From Siphonodentalium dalli (Eukaryota; Mollusca; Scaphopoda; Gadilida; Siphonodentaliidae), in assembly GCA_032622095.1 (NCBI GenBank), contig CP136061.1, positions 127,608,754 through 127,672,753 of the forward strand: 64,000 nucleotides of DNA, given 5' to 3'. The translations under genes and the position numbers were made by a program. This document shows, one piece after another, positions 1 through 11,200 of this stretch (its first letter is position 1; every line of letters starts with the position of its first letter). A model generated the notes under the pieces. That model made no database searches. It was not told the origin of the DNA and saw only the letters and a program-made list of their open reading frames with translations.

Positions 1-1842
1 AGGAACCGGAGGGGCCTGAAGGAGGTGGAGAAGCTGGTTGGTCCAAGACCGACGAGGGTCCAAAGGGCAAACCATGAGGATCGTGCAAGGGGTGCAGCGA
101 ATCTTTTCCAGGACACTGGGAATAATGGCTGACGGAGGGAATGCATACCCGTAGAGATTGCACCACGACAGAGATAGGGAGTCCACCCCTATCGCCAGAG
201 GATCCGGACAAGGTGACACAAAGCGAGGTAACTGGTGATTGAACCGAGTGGCAAATAGGTCTAGAGAGGGGCACCCCCACTGAGCACATAGGGCCTGAAA
301 TACTGATGGTTGGAGAGCCCATTCGGTACCCACCGGAGCGCTCCCGCGCGACAAGCGATCGGCCAGGACATTCAGACGACCCGGAATGTGACGAACCGAC
401 AGGTGAATCTGTTGAGAGAGACAAAGATGGAACACCCGTAGGGTGAGAGAGCAGAGTTGAGGGGACCGGGTGCCCCCCAGATGTCGAAGGTAACTCACCA
501 CAGTGGTGTTGTCCGTGAGAATCAGAACAGACTTCCGTCTGAGATGTACCTGCCAGTGAATCAAGGAAAGTAGAACGGCCAACAGTTCTTTGGTATTGAT
601 ATGTTCGGAACTTATTGAAGGATCCCAGGTGCCTTCCACCGTGAGGTGAGAAGGAAGGAGAACACCCCCCCACCCGTGAGAGCTGGCATCTGTTGTCAAG
701 GTCAGCTCGGCCGGGGGAGAGACCAGAGGAATCCCCGATATTAACCAAGGGAAATCGGACCAAATCAGAACAAACCTGCGGAGAGGAGCGGACAAAGGAA
801 CACGCTGGCTGAGGGGGTCGGTGGCATGACACCACCGACTCCTGAGATAGTACTGGAGGGGTCGGATAAACAATCGACCGCACACAATGAGCTCCGCTGC
901 TGAATTGACCATGCCCAGAAAACTGAGAAATTTTCGGGCCGACACCTCCGTCTTGGCAGACATGAACAAAGCCTGAGTGTGCAGAGATTCTGCGCGCAAA
1001 ATAGGAAGACGCACCCGATTGAGATTCGTTTGAAAATGCATCCCCAGGTGAATGAAATCCTGGGATGGGATCAGAGACGATTTTTTCCAGTTGACCAGAA
1101 AACCCAGGTGTAACAGAAGTCTGAGGAACGAGTCCCGCTCTTGAGCCAAGAGCAGGGGGTCTAAGTGGGTCAAATATAGGTCGTCTAGGTACCCGATCGA
1201 GGTCACCTGCGACTGTGTTCGGAAATGGGCCATAACCGCGTCCATAACCCGCACGAAGGCCCACGGACTGAGGTTTAGTCCGAAAGCGAGGGTCCGGAAT
1301 TGGTAGACTGTACCTCTGTAGCTGAAACGGATGTATCGACGAGAGGCGGGATGGAGCAAAATGTGAAAGTACGCATCCTGTAAATCTATGCTGATTCCGA
1401 AACTCATTGGTAGGGTCAAGGAGCGAACCGTCTCTGGTGTGTCCATAGTGAAGTGCGGGGGATCTATGAACTGGTTCAGATGGGACAGATCGATCACCGG
1501 TCTGAATTTTCCGGGACCCTTTGGGACCAGAAAAAGACGAGAGTAAAACCCCGGCGATGAGGGGTCGTGAACTATTTCCACAGCCTGCTTGTGTAATAAC
1601 GTCTGAATTTCTAAATCCAACTGACGAGCTGCCTGACAATCTAGCGGAACCGTTGTTGGGATAGGACTCGATGTGAGGGGAGGAGACGACTGAAACGTGA
1701 CTTGCAATCCCTCCCTGATGGTGGCCCGGAGCCACAGATCCTGATGGAAAAGACGAGTCCACTCGGGAGCAAATAAAGCTAGACGGCCGCCGACTGGATG
1801 AAGAACAGGCTGTGGACTGTAAACGTCAAAAGCGACGTGCAT
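1..1842 (-). CDS. DIRS-like ORF2: reverse transcriptase / RNase H polyprotein, partial
   Basis: Makes cDNA from the element's RNA. Read from 1842 down to base 1 there are 614 codons with no stop. In order it shows an RT palm block with LQDAYFHILLHP, then AFGLNLSPWAFVRVMD, then the catalytic box GYLDDLYL near 1183-1160, then an RNase H domain with TTDASSHGWGGV, NTKELLAVL, LTDNTTVVSYL and HIPGRLNVLADRLSR. The ATG at 1842-1840 lies inside the end of ORF1, giving a 17-nt overlap in another frame. The true start could be further upstream if translation uses frameshifting. The downstream recombinase region is cut by the window edge. I infer the DIRS family from the RT and RNase H motifs and the absence of a protease or zinc-knuckle gag; a search with the recombinase would settle it. 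Confidence 0.88.
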   Translation of the reverse strand, partial: MHVAFDVYSPQPVLHPVGGRLALFAPEWTRLFHQDLWLRATIREGLQVTFQSSPPLTSSPIPTTVPLDCQAARQLDLEIQTLLHKQAVEIVHDPSSPGFYSRLFLVPKGPGKFRPVIDLSHLNQFIDPPHFTMDTPETVRSLTLPMSFGISIDLQDAYFHILLHPASRRYIRFSYRGTVYQFRTLAFGLNLSPWAFVRVMDAVMAHFRTQSQVTSIGYLDDLYLTHLDPLLLAQERDSFLRLLLHLGFLVNWKKSSLIPSQDFIHLGMHFQTNLNRVRLPILRAESLHTQALFMSAKTEVSARKFLSFLGMVNSAAELIVCGRLFIRPLQYYLRSRWCHATDPLSQRVPLSAPLRRFVLIWSDFPWLISGIPLVSPPAELTLTTDASSHGWGGVLLPSHLTVEGTWDPSISSEHINTKELLAVLLSLIHWQVHLRRKSVLILTDNTTVVSYLRHLGGTRSPQLCSLTLRVFHLCLSQQIHLSVRHIPGRLNVLADRLSRGSAPVGTEWALQPSVFQALCAQWGCPSLDLFATRFNHQLPRFVSPCPDPLAIGVDSLSLSWCNLYGYAFPPSAIIPSVLEKIRCTPCTILMVCPLDPRRSWTNQLLHLLQAPPVP

Positions 1843-3871
1843 TGCGGGAACCCCGACGACGCCCCGGCGAGTGAAAATACCGTGAAGGCCTCGAACTCTG
1901 ACTAGAACGACCCTGAGGATGATGTGAAGGATCCACAAGCGATTGAACATTCTGTACAATCTGCTGGGCATTGGATCGGAGCTGTTGTTCCCGATCTGCC
2001 CGAGGGATCCGCATAGGTTGAGAGGTGGCCGGAAAAGGCAAGCCTGACGTCAAATCACCGGAGGAAAATTGAGGTTGGGAAGAACCCGATGGAGACTGCT
2101 TAGGCGGAAAGCTGTGACCAGAGGAAGTAGATTTTTTCTTGGCCTGAAAAGTCACCTTAGACCCGGGTCGCTTACGACTGGAGGACGTGTTCTGAGACTT
2201 ATGCAGGGGAGCCTCTTGGGACATCATGTCTCTAGTCTCGGCAACCTTATTATTGAATACGGCAGGACCACCTAGTGGTTGACCCATGAGATAATCTCTA
2301 TGATGAGGCGCCAGCGATGTGCCCCTGAGGGAGGTCTGGCGTAATAATAGGTCCAAATTGGTGGAAAGGGCGGTCACGGTGGACATGGCATGTCCGATGC
2401 TGCGAGACAGGATCTTTGTGAGATCCGCGACATCTGAGGAGGATGAAGGGCTAGCCTGCCGATCCGCCATATACAGCGCCGAAGTCGTTAAGTCGGCAAA
2501 CGAGAGGACTTTTAAGGTCTTCCTGTGTAGCCTTTGAACAGCCTCGAATTGAGCTCGGGAGAAAAATATGGAGCTAGGGTCTGAAGCCCCGATACTGGGC
2601 GCGTCGCGCTCCAGTAACGGACCATGGTCCAGATCAACCGGGCTGAGGGTTGTATCGTAGGTGCGGCCAGAATAGCCCAGTAATCTCTCTGAAGGAGGCA
2701 ACAGTAAGCCTGTCCGCATAGATCCCCGGCGGGGACCTGAAAAAGTTTCCACCACAGCTGCATTGTAATGATCATTCCATGCTTTAATCTGAAGGGACTG
2801 TGGCAACTTCAGCTGAGTCACAGGCTCCGGAGGAACGTCAGTGAGGATGTCAATGCTTGACGAGACGCCTTGGCGAGTCGGGGGTGGAGGAGGCGGACAC
2901 AAATCTGTTGGCAACAGTTTATAGATGAGGGCCAGTGACTCCCGATAGTCGCGGGTCAAAGGACCGGCAATAGACGACCCATCCGAGAGTGACCCCCCTT
3001 GTGAAGGACTCTCGGACGAGCAAGGGGAACCCGGGTCAGCATCGAAAGCCTCTGAATCCAGGGGGTGTATAGACAGCACGTCCTCGTCTCTATAGGGCGT
3101 CGTCCGTCGAGGCGATGGAGCATGAGGAGGGCAAGCATCCCGGCTAGGCGGCCTGCTAGAACGAGGAACGAATTCCGGTGCCTCGGGATTTAAGTTAGAA
3201 GCCTGTACTGGTTCTGGCTGGGGAGCCGAAGAAGGCCAGGAACCATAAGGCCAAGGCCACATCGGGGGAGGTGGCGCAAATGCAGGAGAATAGCCGGGAT
3301 ACTGGCCCGCCCCAAAACCTGGAGGGACAGAAGCCGGAAAAGACCCGACGAATGGAGGACAGGTCAACGCCTGGGCGGTCGAGCCCCCTGGACCTGAGGC
3401 GGTGGCAGGTGACACATTGAACTGCGTGGGCAGGCAATGTGCCGAGGACACCGGGGCTTGCGAGCATAACGGACCACTGATGTGGTAGCTGTAGCAAGTG
3501 GCCGGCTGGTGCAGCGATGGTGCGAACCCGGCGGAACCGGAGGCAGGACCGAGGGCAGCTGCACTTGGACCACCATCGCTGCCCTTCCCTGCGGGGGCTA
3601 TGGACGCCGCGACCCTGAGGGAGGAGGCATGTCCACCAACCAACTCCAGCGGAGTCTCCAAGTAATTGGAGGATGCAGAGGAAGGCACCACAACAGAGGG
3701 AAAAGAGTGGGTGGCCTTCCTTTTGGTGACTAGGTAAGCTACCTTCGTCCAAAAGGAAGGCAACCAGCTTTTACAGAGTTTACATGTCGCGTCCATCTCG
3801 CACCCAACGCACGGTGCGTGTTCATCAAAGTCGGGTTTTTCAAACCCGCAAACAATACAACTTCTCGTCAT
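1826..3871 (-). CDS. DIRS-like ORF1: gag-like protein, 681 aa
   Basis: The first ORF of the retrotransposon, complete from ATG to TGA. The N-terminus (about residues 5-33) has three CxxC pairs, CIVC, CVGC and CKLC, which look like a small zinc-binding module. Residues about 90-330 are low-complexity and rich in Pro, Ser and Gly, with runs such as PPPPMWPWP and PPPPPP. The C-terminus is basic and Ser/Arg-rich, ending GRRRGSRNARRF, which fits nucleic-acid binding. I see no protease and no retroviral CCHC knuckle. The role as a nucleocapsid-like protein is inferred from its position before RT/RNase H. The ORF is intact and GC-richer than its surroundings, which fits a recent insertion. Confidence 0.75.
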   Translation of the reverse strand: MTRSCIVCGFEKPDFDEHAPCVGCEMDATCKLCKSWLPSFWTKVAYLVTKRKATHSFPSVVVPSSASSNYLETPLELVGGHASSLRVAASIAPAGKGSDGGPSAAALGPASGSAGFAPSLHQPATCYSYHISGPLCSQAPVSSAHCLPTQFNVSPATASGPGGSTAQALTCPPFVGSFPASVPPGFGAGQYPGYSPAFAPPPPMWPWPYGSWPSSAPQPEPVQASNLNPEAPEFVPRSSRPPSRDACPPHAPSPRRTTPYRDEDVLSIHPLDSEAFDADPGSPCSSESPSQGGSLSDGSSIAGPLTRDYRESLALIYKLLPTDLCPPPPPPTRQGVSSSIDILTDVPPEPVTQLKLPQSLQIKAWNDHYNAAVVETFSGPRRGSMRTGLLLPPSERLLGYSGRTYDTTLSPVDLDHGPLLERDAPSIGASDPSSIFFSRAQFEAVQRLHRKTLKVLSFADLTTSALYMADRQASPSSSSDVADLTKILSRSIGHAMSTVTALSTNLDLLLRQTSLRGTSLAPHHRDYLMGQPLGGPAVFNNKVAETRDMMSQEAPLHKSQNTSSSRKRPGSKVTFQAKKKSTSSGHSFPPKQSPSGSSQPQFSSGDLTSGLPFPATSQPMRIPRADREQQLRSNAQQIVQNVQSLVDPSHHPQGRSSQSSRPSRYFHSPGRRRGSRNARRF

Positions 3872-4880
3872 TATTAACTAACTAAAGTGAATAATAAAAT
3901 TGAATTGTCGTATTTAAATGTTGAATTAATGGAATATATTGAGCAGTTAAACGATGTCTTATCTCGCGAAGCGTAGAAGAAGAAAGAGAGAGAATACAAA
4001 CCTCCAAGTCCTTTTGATAAAATGATGATCACGTGGTCAATGGGACATAACTCAATTCACTCAATAGCATTTCCGGTGCGCGAATATACGTACCTTAGGT
4101 ATTTCGTACCATTTTGATACCTAAGGGTATAGAGCAGATTTAAGGGAAAAAATTTGTGTATAGTTTTCCGCTTAAAACTCTTCTACGATGGGTGAAGCAA
4201 GAAGGGGTATAACCATTAGTTCAGTGTCCAAGATCCCTTCGAAGGAGATACCTGGAGAGTGCTAAAACATGTAACCCTATTTTGAATCAGTTGGATAGCC
4301 ACAAAGGTCGGAATGTTAGATGAAATGAAACACAACTGTTGTTTGTGCAGCTTAATTCTGTGCCGATCAGATAGTTAACGATATTTACAAATTTATACAA
4401 GTGTAGGCGAGGAGCCGCAGACGGGGTTCTGTACCTTCTCAATATTCAAGGACTGGTTGTTCAATTCAAGTAATATTCAATGTTTAAATCGGATCCAAGG
4501 ACTATTCATACTAAGCTCCGAAATTCAAGGACTATTCATTTCTGTGCGAACCATAATTAATTACAAGGAAGGGCTGTAACTCTGCCCAAAATATGCAGAC
4601 CAGGCCCGTTTTCGAACTCGATCAAGACATTGTAGAGCAAGTGAGATACACTGTATATCAACAAATCAGTTGATATATTTGTTCAAGTTATCATGCCATT
4701 GCGATAAAAATTCACAAAAATGAACTGATTAAAGGTTGTAACCCTGCCCAAGTTAGACAGACCTAGCCAGTTTTCGAACTCGATCAATACTTTGTTGAGC
4801 AAGTCTCATATACCGAATATCAACAAAATCTGGTTATCGTGCTATAGCCAATCTATTGACACCTGCCCGCCCACTGTCCA
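3872..4880. other. AT-rich flank between DIRS element and CHAF1B, no gene seen
   Basis: No exon of CHAF1B or other coding block was recognised on either strand. It contains a 10-bp inverted repeat, ccttaggtat at 4093-4102 and atacctaagg at 4117-4126. It also has repeated 'caaggactattcat' motifs near 4450-4540. The 5' end of the DIRS element should lie somewhere in the first few hundred bases, but I could not define it. Confidence 0.5.
4559..4850. repeat. Pair of diverged direct repeats (~180-bp spacing)
   Basis: Two related blocks. The first, about 4570-4690, contains gtaactctgcccaaa, then gttttcgaactcgatcaa, then atatcaacaaatc. The second, about 4735-4845, contains gtaaccctgcccaag, then the same gttttcgaactcgatcaa, then atatcaacaaaatc. 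The shared order of motifs shows a local duplication or two copies of one interspersed repeat. Confidence 0.6.
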
Positions 4881-5035
4881 CCCATCAAAAATAGGTAATT
4901 ACTCTATAAATGCATCCTTCTGACAATTTACAAGCACTAGAAATTTCGCCCATCAAAATAGCACACTTGAAGCATTGAAATTGGCTAACATAATTAACTT
5001 GAAATTGTTTAACTGAAAAATAGTTCTTAACGTAC

Positions 5036-5287
5036 TTATTCAAGCAGTTTCGAGTAAAAACGTATGTGGTGTTAGTGACTTTGTCTCCTTGCTCCATGCA
5101 ACCAGCTGGCACGATGAGAAATTCACCATCAGGGCTGAACGACAGTCTTCTGAAGAATGATCTCATTGTATCGTCATGGAACATACGGAAAGCTTTCGGT
5201 TTCTCGTCAGCATTCTCAGAAGGGAATGACATTTTTGATACTCTGTACATCACGTTCTTTGTGTTTAAGTTGAAAATACGGCAGTCC
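5036..5287 (-). CDS. CHAF1B: CHAF1B coding exon 7 (last one visible)
   Basis: 252 nt, phase 2 to 2. It encodes [39 protein letters not shown] and [14 protein letters not shown] placed the donor at GTACGT (5035-5030) because conservation with p60 ends there. The frame stays open to 4885, but that tail looks intronic. The next exon is not found in 1-5030. Confidence 0.92.
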
Positions 5288-8200
5288 CTGAAAAAAGAAT
5301 TGTGCCAATCTGAGACAATTACTGCCACACAAGGATAATTTACAAATAACTATGAAAATACAAATTCTTTGAAATTGTGTATATAACAAAGAAAGTGTCG
5401 TGGAACAGTATAGGTGTCACAGGGACCAGCCTAGACCAGATTTTCAGGGCGAAATGACTTCACCCTACTATAAAAATAAGGCGAAGTGGCCGTTCTATAG
5501 GGCGAAGTGAGTCTACAAAATTTAAATTGATCAGTACTACGACAGGAGTCGCTATAGAACGAAAATAGGAGAGATGAAATATGTCAATTAAACTTATGAA
5601 ACAATGGTTGAAATATCGAGTCATTATGTTCACTTCATGACCCTAATAACTATTAATAATACCCAAACATAATTGTGAGAGGATAGCAGCATTTTATAAC
5701 GTAATTGTGGGAGAATGACAGGATTTTATTTCATATTTTTCGGGTTGTTAAAAATGCCAACAATATTTATCAAACAGAAACGAAACGAAATCATGAACAC
5801 TTTTACTGCGCTCTGTTAGTAATCCCGTTTGAAATTTTAATATGCTTCACAAATGAATTTGTTTTAAAATTTCTTTAACCAAACTCCATATAGGGAGTGA
5901 TGAATTGACACATTGTGAGAGGTGTGAGTTGTAATCTTCATTGTAAGGTGTGGTAATCACAGTAATCTAAAAATAACAACAACCAGATTAACACTTGAGG
6001 CCCGACGATGTTTTCACAGCTGCCAGTAATCAGACTCCGTTGTCAACATGCTTCCAAATTGGAGCATTACAGGTGTTAATTGTTTTATAACACCATGATA
6101 CACCCTGTAAGTGGAGTATTGTGTGCAATCACAGTTGACAGTTGTAAATTATCATAAATTATTTGGGGCATTTTGCCGAATTTCGTTAGTCAACTTTGGA
6201 ATTTTTAGGGCGACTTGAACTTCGCCCGACTGCAAAAATAAGGCGAAGCAGACGGCGCTAGGGTGAAGAAGTCGCCCTCTCGGCTGGTCTCTGAGGTGTC
6301 ATATTGGTCGCTCTACCCAAAAAATACGTTGTAATATATGTTATCAATGGAAGTCTGAAATTCTGAATACATCTGCATTTTAGAATGTTCCCCATCAGTG
6401 TGTTAATGGGAATTTTGAATATTATCGCAGATGGTCAAACCCGGTTAATCCATTACTGATCTGATGACATATTGATATGCAGAATCTGATATTATTAAAT
6501 GTTCTTTTTCTATCTGGACATGGTGGATCAACAAACAGGCCTTAAAATCCAAAAAATTATGCAAGAATCAAAAATAATATTTCTACAGCGAATCATCTGC
6601 TTTTACGAGAATCAAACTAAGAATCATGATTCTGAATCTCGTCAGATTTTAAGTCCTGACAAGCTACTAAATTAGTTTTTATGAAATGGCAAGAAATTTA
6701 AGGTAATTGCATGTTTTCAGTGTGAATTTCACTGCTTTCCTGACAGGGGGGGGGGGGGCTGAAAATAGCCACCCTGGAGTTGATTTCTAGAGAACGATAC
6801 TCTCCTCTGCTTCCCAGTCTATCACATTGTCAGTTTTATCGGTGGAAGAACAACTGTACATTGGAGTGATTTCGGAGTTAAATTAACCCATATCAATTAG
6901 TGACGTGAGCAACTGACAAACTTTTGAAGATACACAATTCAGGTTACCTTCCCTCTATGTGGATATTGGGAATTGGACCAACTCACCAACACTGGAATGA
7001 TATACACATTAACAACTGACATACCAGTGACTTCCAGATAAGCCTATTAGAAGGTATAGCACTGAGCACTAAACCATATGATATGTATTTGAGATGCTAC
7101 TTACCTGTCTGTGCTCATTGTAGCTAAGTAGTCTCCCATAGGATCCAGCGATACACCCTGAACGAAACTCTTGTGTTCATTAAACAGAGCAACACGCTGG
7201 TCTGAAAGGAAATAAAACAAGAGATAGACTTGTCGTCCGGTGCATACTGCCTAGTGTGGGAATACCAACCACTGAGATACTCAGTTAGATGGCCCCAAAC
7301 ATCAGCATTTTCAGACAAACAGGCTCAGTCAGCCACCCGTTCACCAGTCTTTTGGAAGAGCAATTCAAAAAGTGGAGAGGCAAATTTTTTCCAAAGATGT
7401 TGGCATAAACAGGCATTGGCTAGTTTCTGGCCATATGTCAGGCCTTCGATTATGAGGCGTGCGATCGCGCACCATAGCACGCCTGAAATTAAATCTTGGC
7501 GAGTAATTAATCACACTCCTCGGCGATATTCGGCGCACAATTGAAAAAGGGTTTATAATAACGATCAACCTTGTTTGCTGGAGAAGACTGACAGACATGC
7601 CGTATATGACGGAAGTAATTGTTTTAAGTTTTGCGCATGCGCTAGAACATTATTATAGTCAGGTGCGTTTAGCGATGTCGTCGCATTCGTATGTAGGTCT
7701 GAGTAATTCTCGGCTAGATATTGTTACCAACATGACATATTTAAATTAATCCCACCGTGCACCCCATCACCAATGCAACGTAATTTTGGTACCATGATTG
7801 GGTTGCGTTCTAAATGAAGCCGCCCCGATGGGCGGTGAAGATTAATAGAAATTGAAACTTGAGTTCGGGGCAATCAAACATTATTTTTAAAAATATCGAT
7901 AGTTCACACAACAGGAAACTCTCAAGTGGTTACATGGTCTCTGACCGCATTTCATAACAACTTACATCCAACAGAGGCATTACGACGCAATTCGAGAATG
8001 GAGTTTTAATTACTTCAATGTGGAGAATACATGTGTACAAATGAATCACAATGGTGATAAAATTGATTTAATTTTGAGTCTTCGTTTGTCATTTTATACC
8101 CCCGAAATATCCACCAAAATCACACGCCTGGGTTTCAGGTTAGGCGAGTGACCAACCACACTCCTGCATTTTACAGAATCGAAGGCCTGCATATGTACAC

Positions 8201-11200
8201 TGTCTGGTTATAGCTTTGAGTCCATAAAAACCTTGTTTGAAATTGTAAAAAATACTCCTACTTCCTCCCTGCAATTTGCAAAGAAAATATGGTAGATACC
8301 TGTATGTTTTTGGGAGACATTATCTGAAAGCTAAACTTGAACATATTTTTCTGAGGAACTATGACGAACAAATTAGTGACCCCCCCCCCTATCCCGTCAT
8401 GATAGACTGTGCCAGCTATCACTTTGCGATGGTTTTGGACACTCTATTTCCAGATGCTGGCTAACTACTTGTTCTCTGGTGAATGACGGGGCCTAGTGAA
8501 CCCCACATGTTTGTAACTGCTAATAGTAATTGTGATTTTTCTTTATTTTTGCAACTGCAGTCCATAAGAGATAGCTGATTGTCACCTAGACATCTCATTC
8601 TGGCATTAGTGACTTTGTTGATCACAATTGTCATATGACTGACCTTTGGTGACATCCCAGACAATGGCCGTGTTGTCAACAGAACCAGAGACCAGATACT
8701 TCCCATCTGACGACCAGGAAAGATCATAAATGTCTTCTAAGTGTCCCCTGAAAACAGGTGAAAAGAAATATGTGTAAGTCTTGATTCATCTTGGCATAGG
8801 CACAGGCCCCTGGTGAAAAATAGCAAATATACCAATATATACTATACCAGTGACTAGGTTCACAAGTCCGATTTTGGGAAAAACACACCATCTATCATAT
8901 TGCTAATTCAAATCAGTCACAATATACTTCAGTGTATCTTATTAGCCATGAAATTTCCTTTCTTTTGATGTATAATTCCATAATATGAATGAAGGGAAGT
9001 CGAGACATCATATCAAAGACTTGCAATATCTCCTGGAAATTTGGAAGTAAAACGGGTCTTAGTCTCCCTGTCCACCTAATATCTTCAATAATTCTAAAAA
9101 ATTGTCAACACAGCCAAAATATGCCCCAGTGTATGTTATAGGGCATAATATTTTCTTTCGTTTGATATATAACTTGACGAAGTCTATTTAAGCGAAGTCG
9201 ACATATCGCACGGGGAATTCGCAAGTTCAGCAATTGTGATCGTAATAATAGAAATGGTATCCGTGTATAATCACTACTTACAGGACAGGGAAACTGACGA
9301 CCGCTTTTCCTCGGAAGGTTTTGCTAGTTTTTTATATGATATCTCGACTTCCATTCGTTTGATACTATCAAATAACAAGAGCACTGCCACTAAGGCATAA
9401 TACACTGTTGGCTTGTTTGAATTACATTTACATTAAAAACATTATTTTTTAAGTTGGAGTTATCAGTGCGAAAATGATTTCAAACCTGCATACCAAATTT
9501 CATTGCATTAAATCAACATCATCAAGAAACCAAGAAAATCCAAGTTTCAACCCAACATCGAACTTAACCGTGTTTTATGGCTGAAAACCTACATACCAAA
9601 TTTCATTTCATTCAATCAGTTAAAATTAACTAAAGTTATTATCTGAAAACGAAAATTGAGCCCAAATTTCAAAGGCGGCCGTAAATCTGATGTTTAGGTG
9701 GCCGGACCCCAAAATAGAAGCTGACCTTTATTTTGAAGCAGTGAACCTACATAACCAATATTATTCTATTTAATTCAGTATAACTCAAGTTATCATTTGT
9801 AGATGAAATAAGAACGGATGGACATATTAGCAACATAATACGTCCTGTTTTTTAAATTGGCGTATAAAAATCAGAAGACCACAAAATAAAACAAATTAGG
9901 CCGTCATTTAGATCCTGAACAAAGCTTGGTTTAACTACCTTAGCATTTTGTTCGTAGTCCAGGTTTCCTTGTTATCTTCCTCCTCTTCTTGGAATATGTT
10001 GTTTGTTGGTGTGGGTACATCACTCAATTTCCAGATAATAATCACTGAATCTATAAAAAGTCAATAGAACATGAGTTGAGAATCAAATCTATATCTGAGA
10101 CAGAACTCTATTAATATACAATGCCAAACTTCTCCATTTACTGTAGTGTTTAGAACACGTACAGTAATTAGGTTTGGGCGGTATTGACGTTTTTAAAAAC
10201 CGTGATTTTTCCAAAATAACACCGCGATATACGGTTTTATTGAATATTATTTTACTACCGGTATTGAAAAATACCATGTAAAATCAAATTTTAAACGAGA
10301 GATATAACACTCCAGGTTTTCATTATAAGTGATGTAAAATTGTACACACTATCACCAGGCAGTAAATGATAAACTATTCTCAGAATAGCATGTGTCCATT
10401 CTATAAAGTTCCTGCCTTCTGGAATATGCAACAACATTGAGTGAATTACAGACTCACGTTATCCTGATTAATCAATTGTTTACATATCAGCACGCGATGC
10501 ACATTCCCGTTACGTCATAGCTAAGCACGTGCTCATAAGTTGATAGAGGAGCTAGTAGAATTGGGCCAAGATGGTTCATTCTGGGCTATCTGCAGTTTAT
10601 CACACACAATGAATTACGGAACATTTTTAATTAACTTTTGAACACGTGAACAAGATAATCATAATTAATTATTGAACAGTAATACAATATTGCAGTTCGT
10701 GAGTTTATTTGTCCAAATTCTTGGCAAGGAACACTAACATGTCAACTCTAGATGGATTGAGACATGTTCGTTTCTGAGAAACAATATGTCCCGCAGTGTT
10801 GAAGACCCGCTTACAAGCGCAACTTATCGCAGGAATGCACAAATACTTGCAGGAAAGCTTCGCTAGATTTTGGAAATTTTCTGCATTCATCTTCCACCAA
10901 AGTGTTCAACTCAGTATTGTAATTTGAAACCGTCTTTTGAGGTGATAAAATTGCGATTGCGATATATCAAATTTTTATTTTACACACGGTTTCAATACGG
11001 CTTTTCTTTTCCAAACCGACTATAGTCAATATATTGAAATATCGCCCAGCCCTAACAATAATGCACTAAATAATCGACTCCTTAACCACAGCAGAATTAT
11101 GTGTAACTTTTCAGGATTTAGTCGAAAATTGGCTTGTTGCCATTCATCGGAAAGCTCTCAGTGAGAGCTTTCCGATGAATGGCAATAAGCCATAAATCCT

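Larger units (their letters stand above)
1..3871 (-). mobile_element. Partial DIRS-like retrotransposon (ORF1 plus RT/RNase H, 3' part outside window)
   Basis: A minus-strand retrotransposon with two overlapping open ORFs: a 681-residue gag-like ORF1, then an RT/RNase H ORF that is still open at base 1. The RT has YLDD in the active site, an FGLNLSPWAF block and an RNase H block starting TTDASSHGWGG, the pattern I know from the DIRS1 group. Such elements normally carry a tyrosine recombinase instead of an integrase, but that part would lie left of base 1 and is not seen. Both ORFs are uninterrupted, so the copy looks young. I could not place its 5' terminal repeat in 3872-4600. It lies on the same strand as CHAF1B, downstream of the last CHAF1B exon in the window. 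Confidence 0.85.

Noticed and set aside
2069-3733. Plus-strand and other-frame ORFs over the DIRS ORF1
   Set aside because: Shadows of the GC-rich 681-residue minus-strand ORF; no domain or codon pattern of their own.
4885-5328. 147-codon single ORF as a complete gene
   Set aside because: Only 5287-5036 is CHAF1B exon 7. The N- and C-terminal parts are intron read-through past GT-AG sites.
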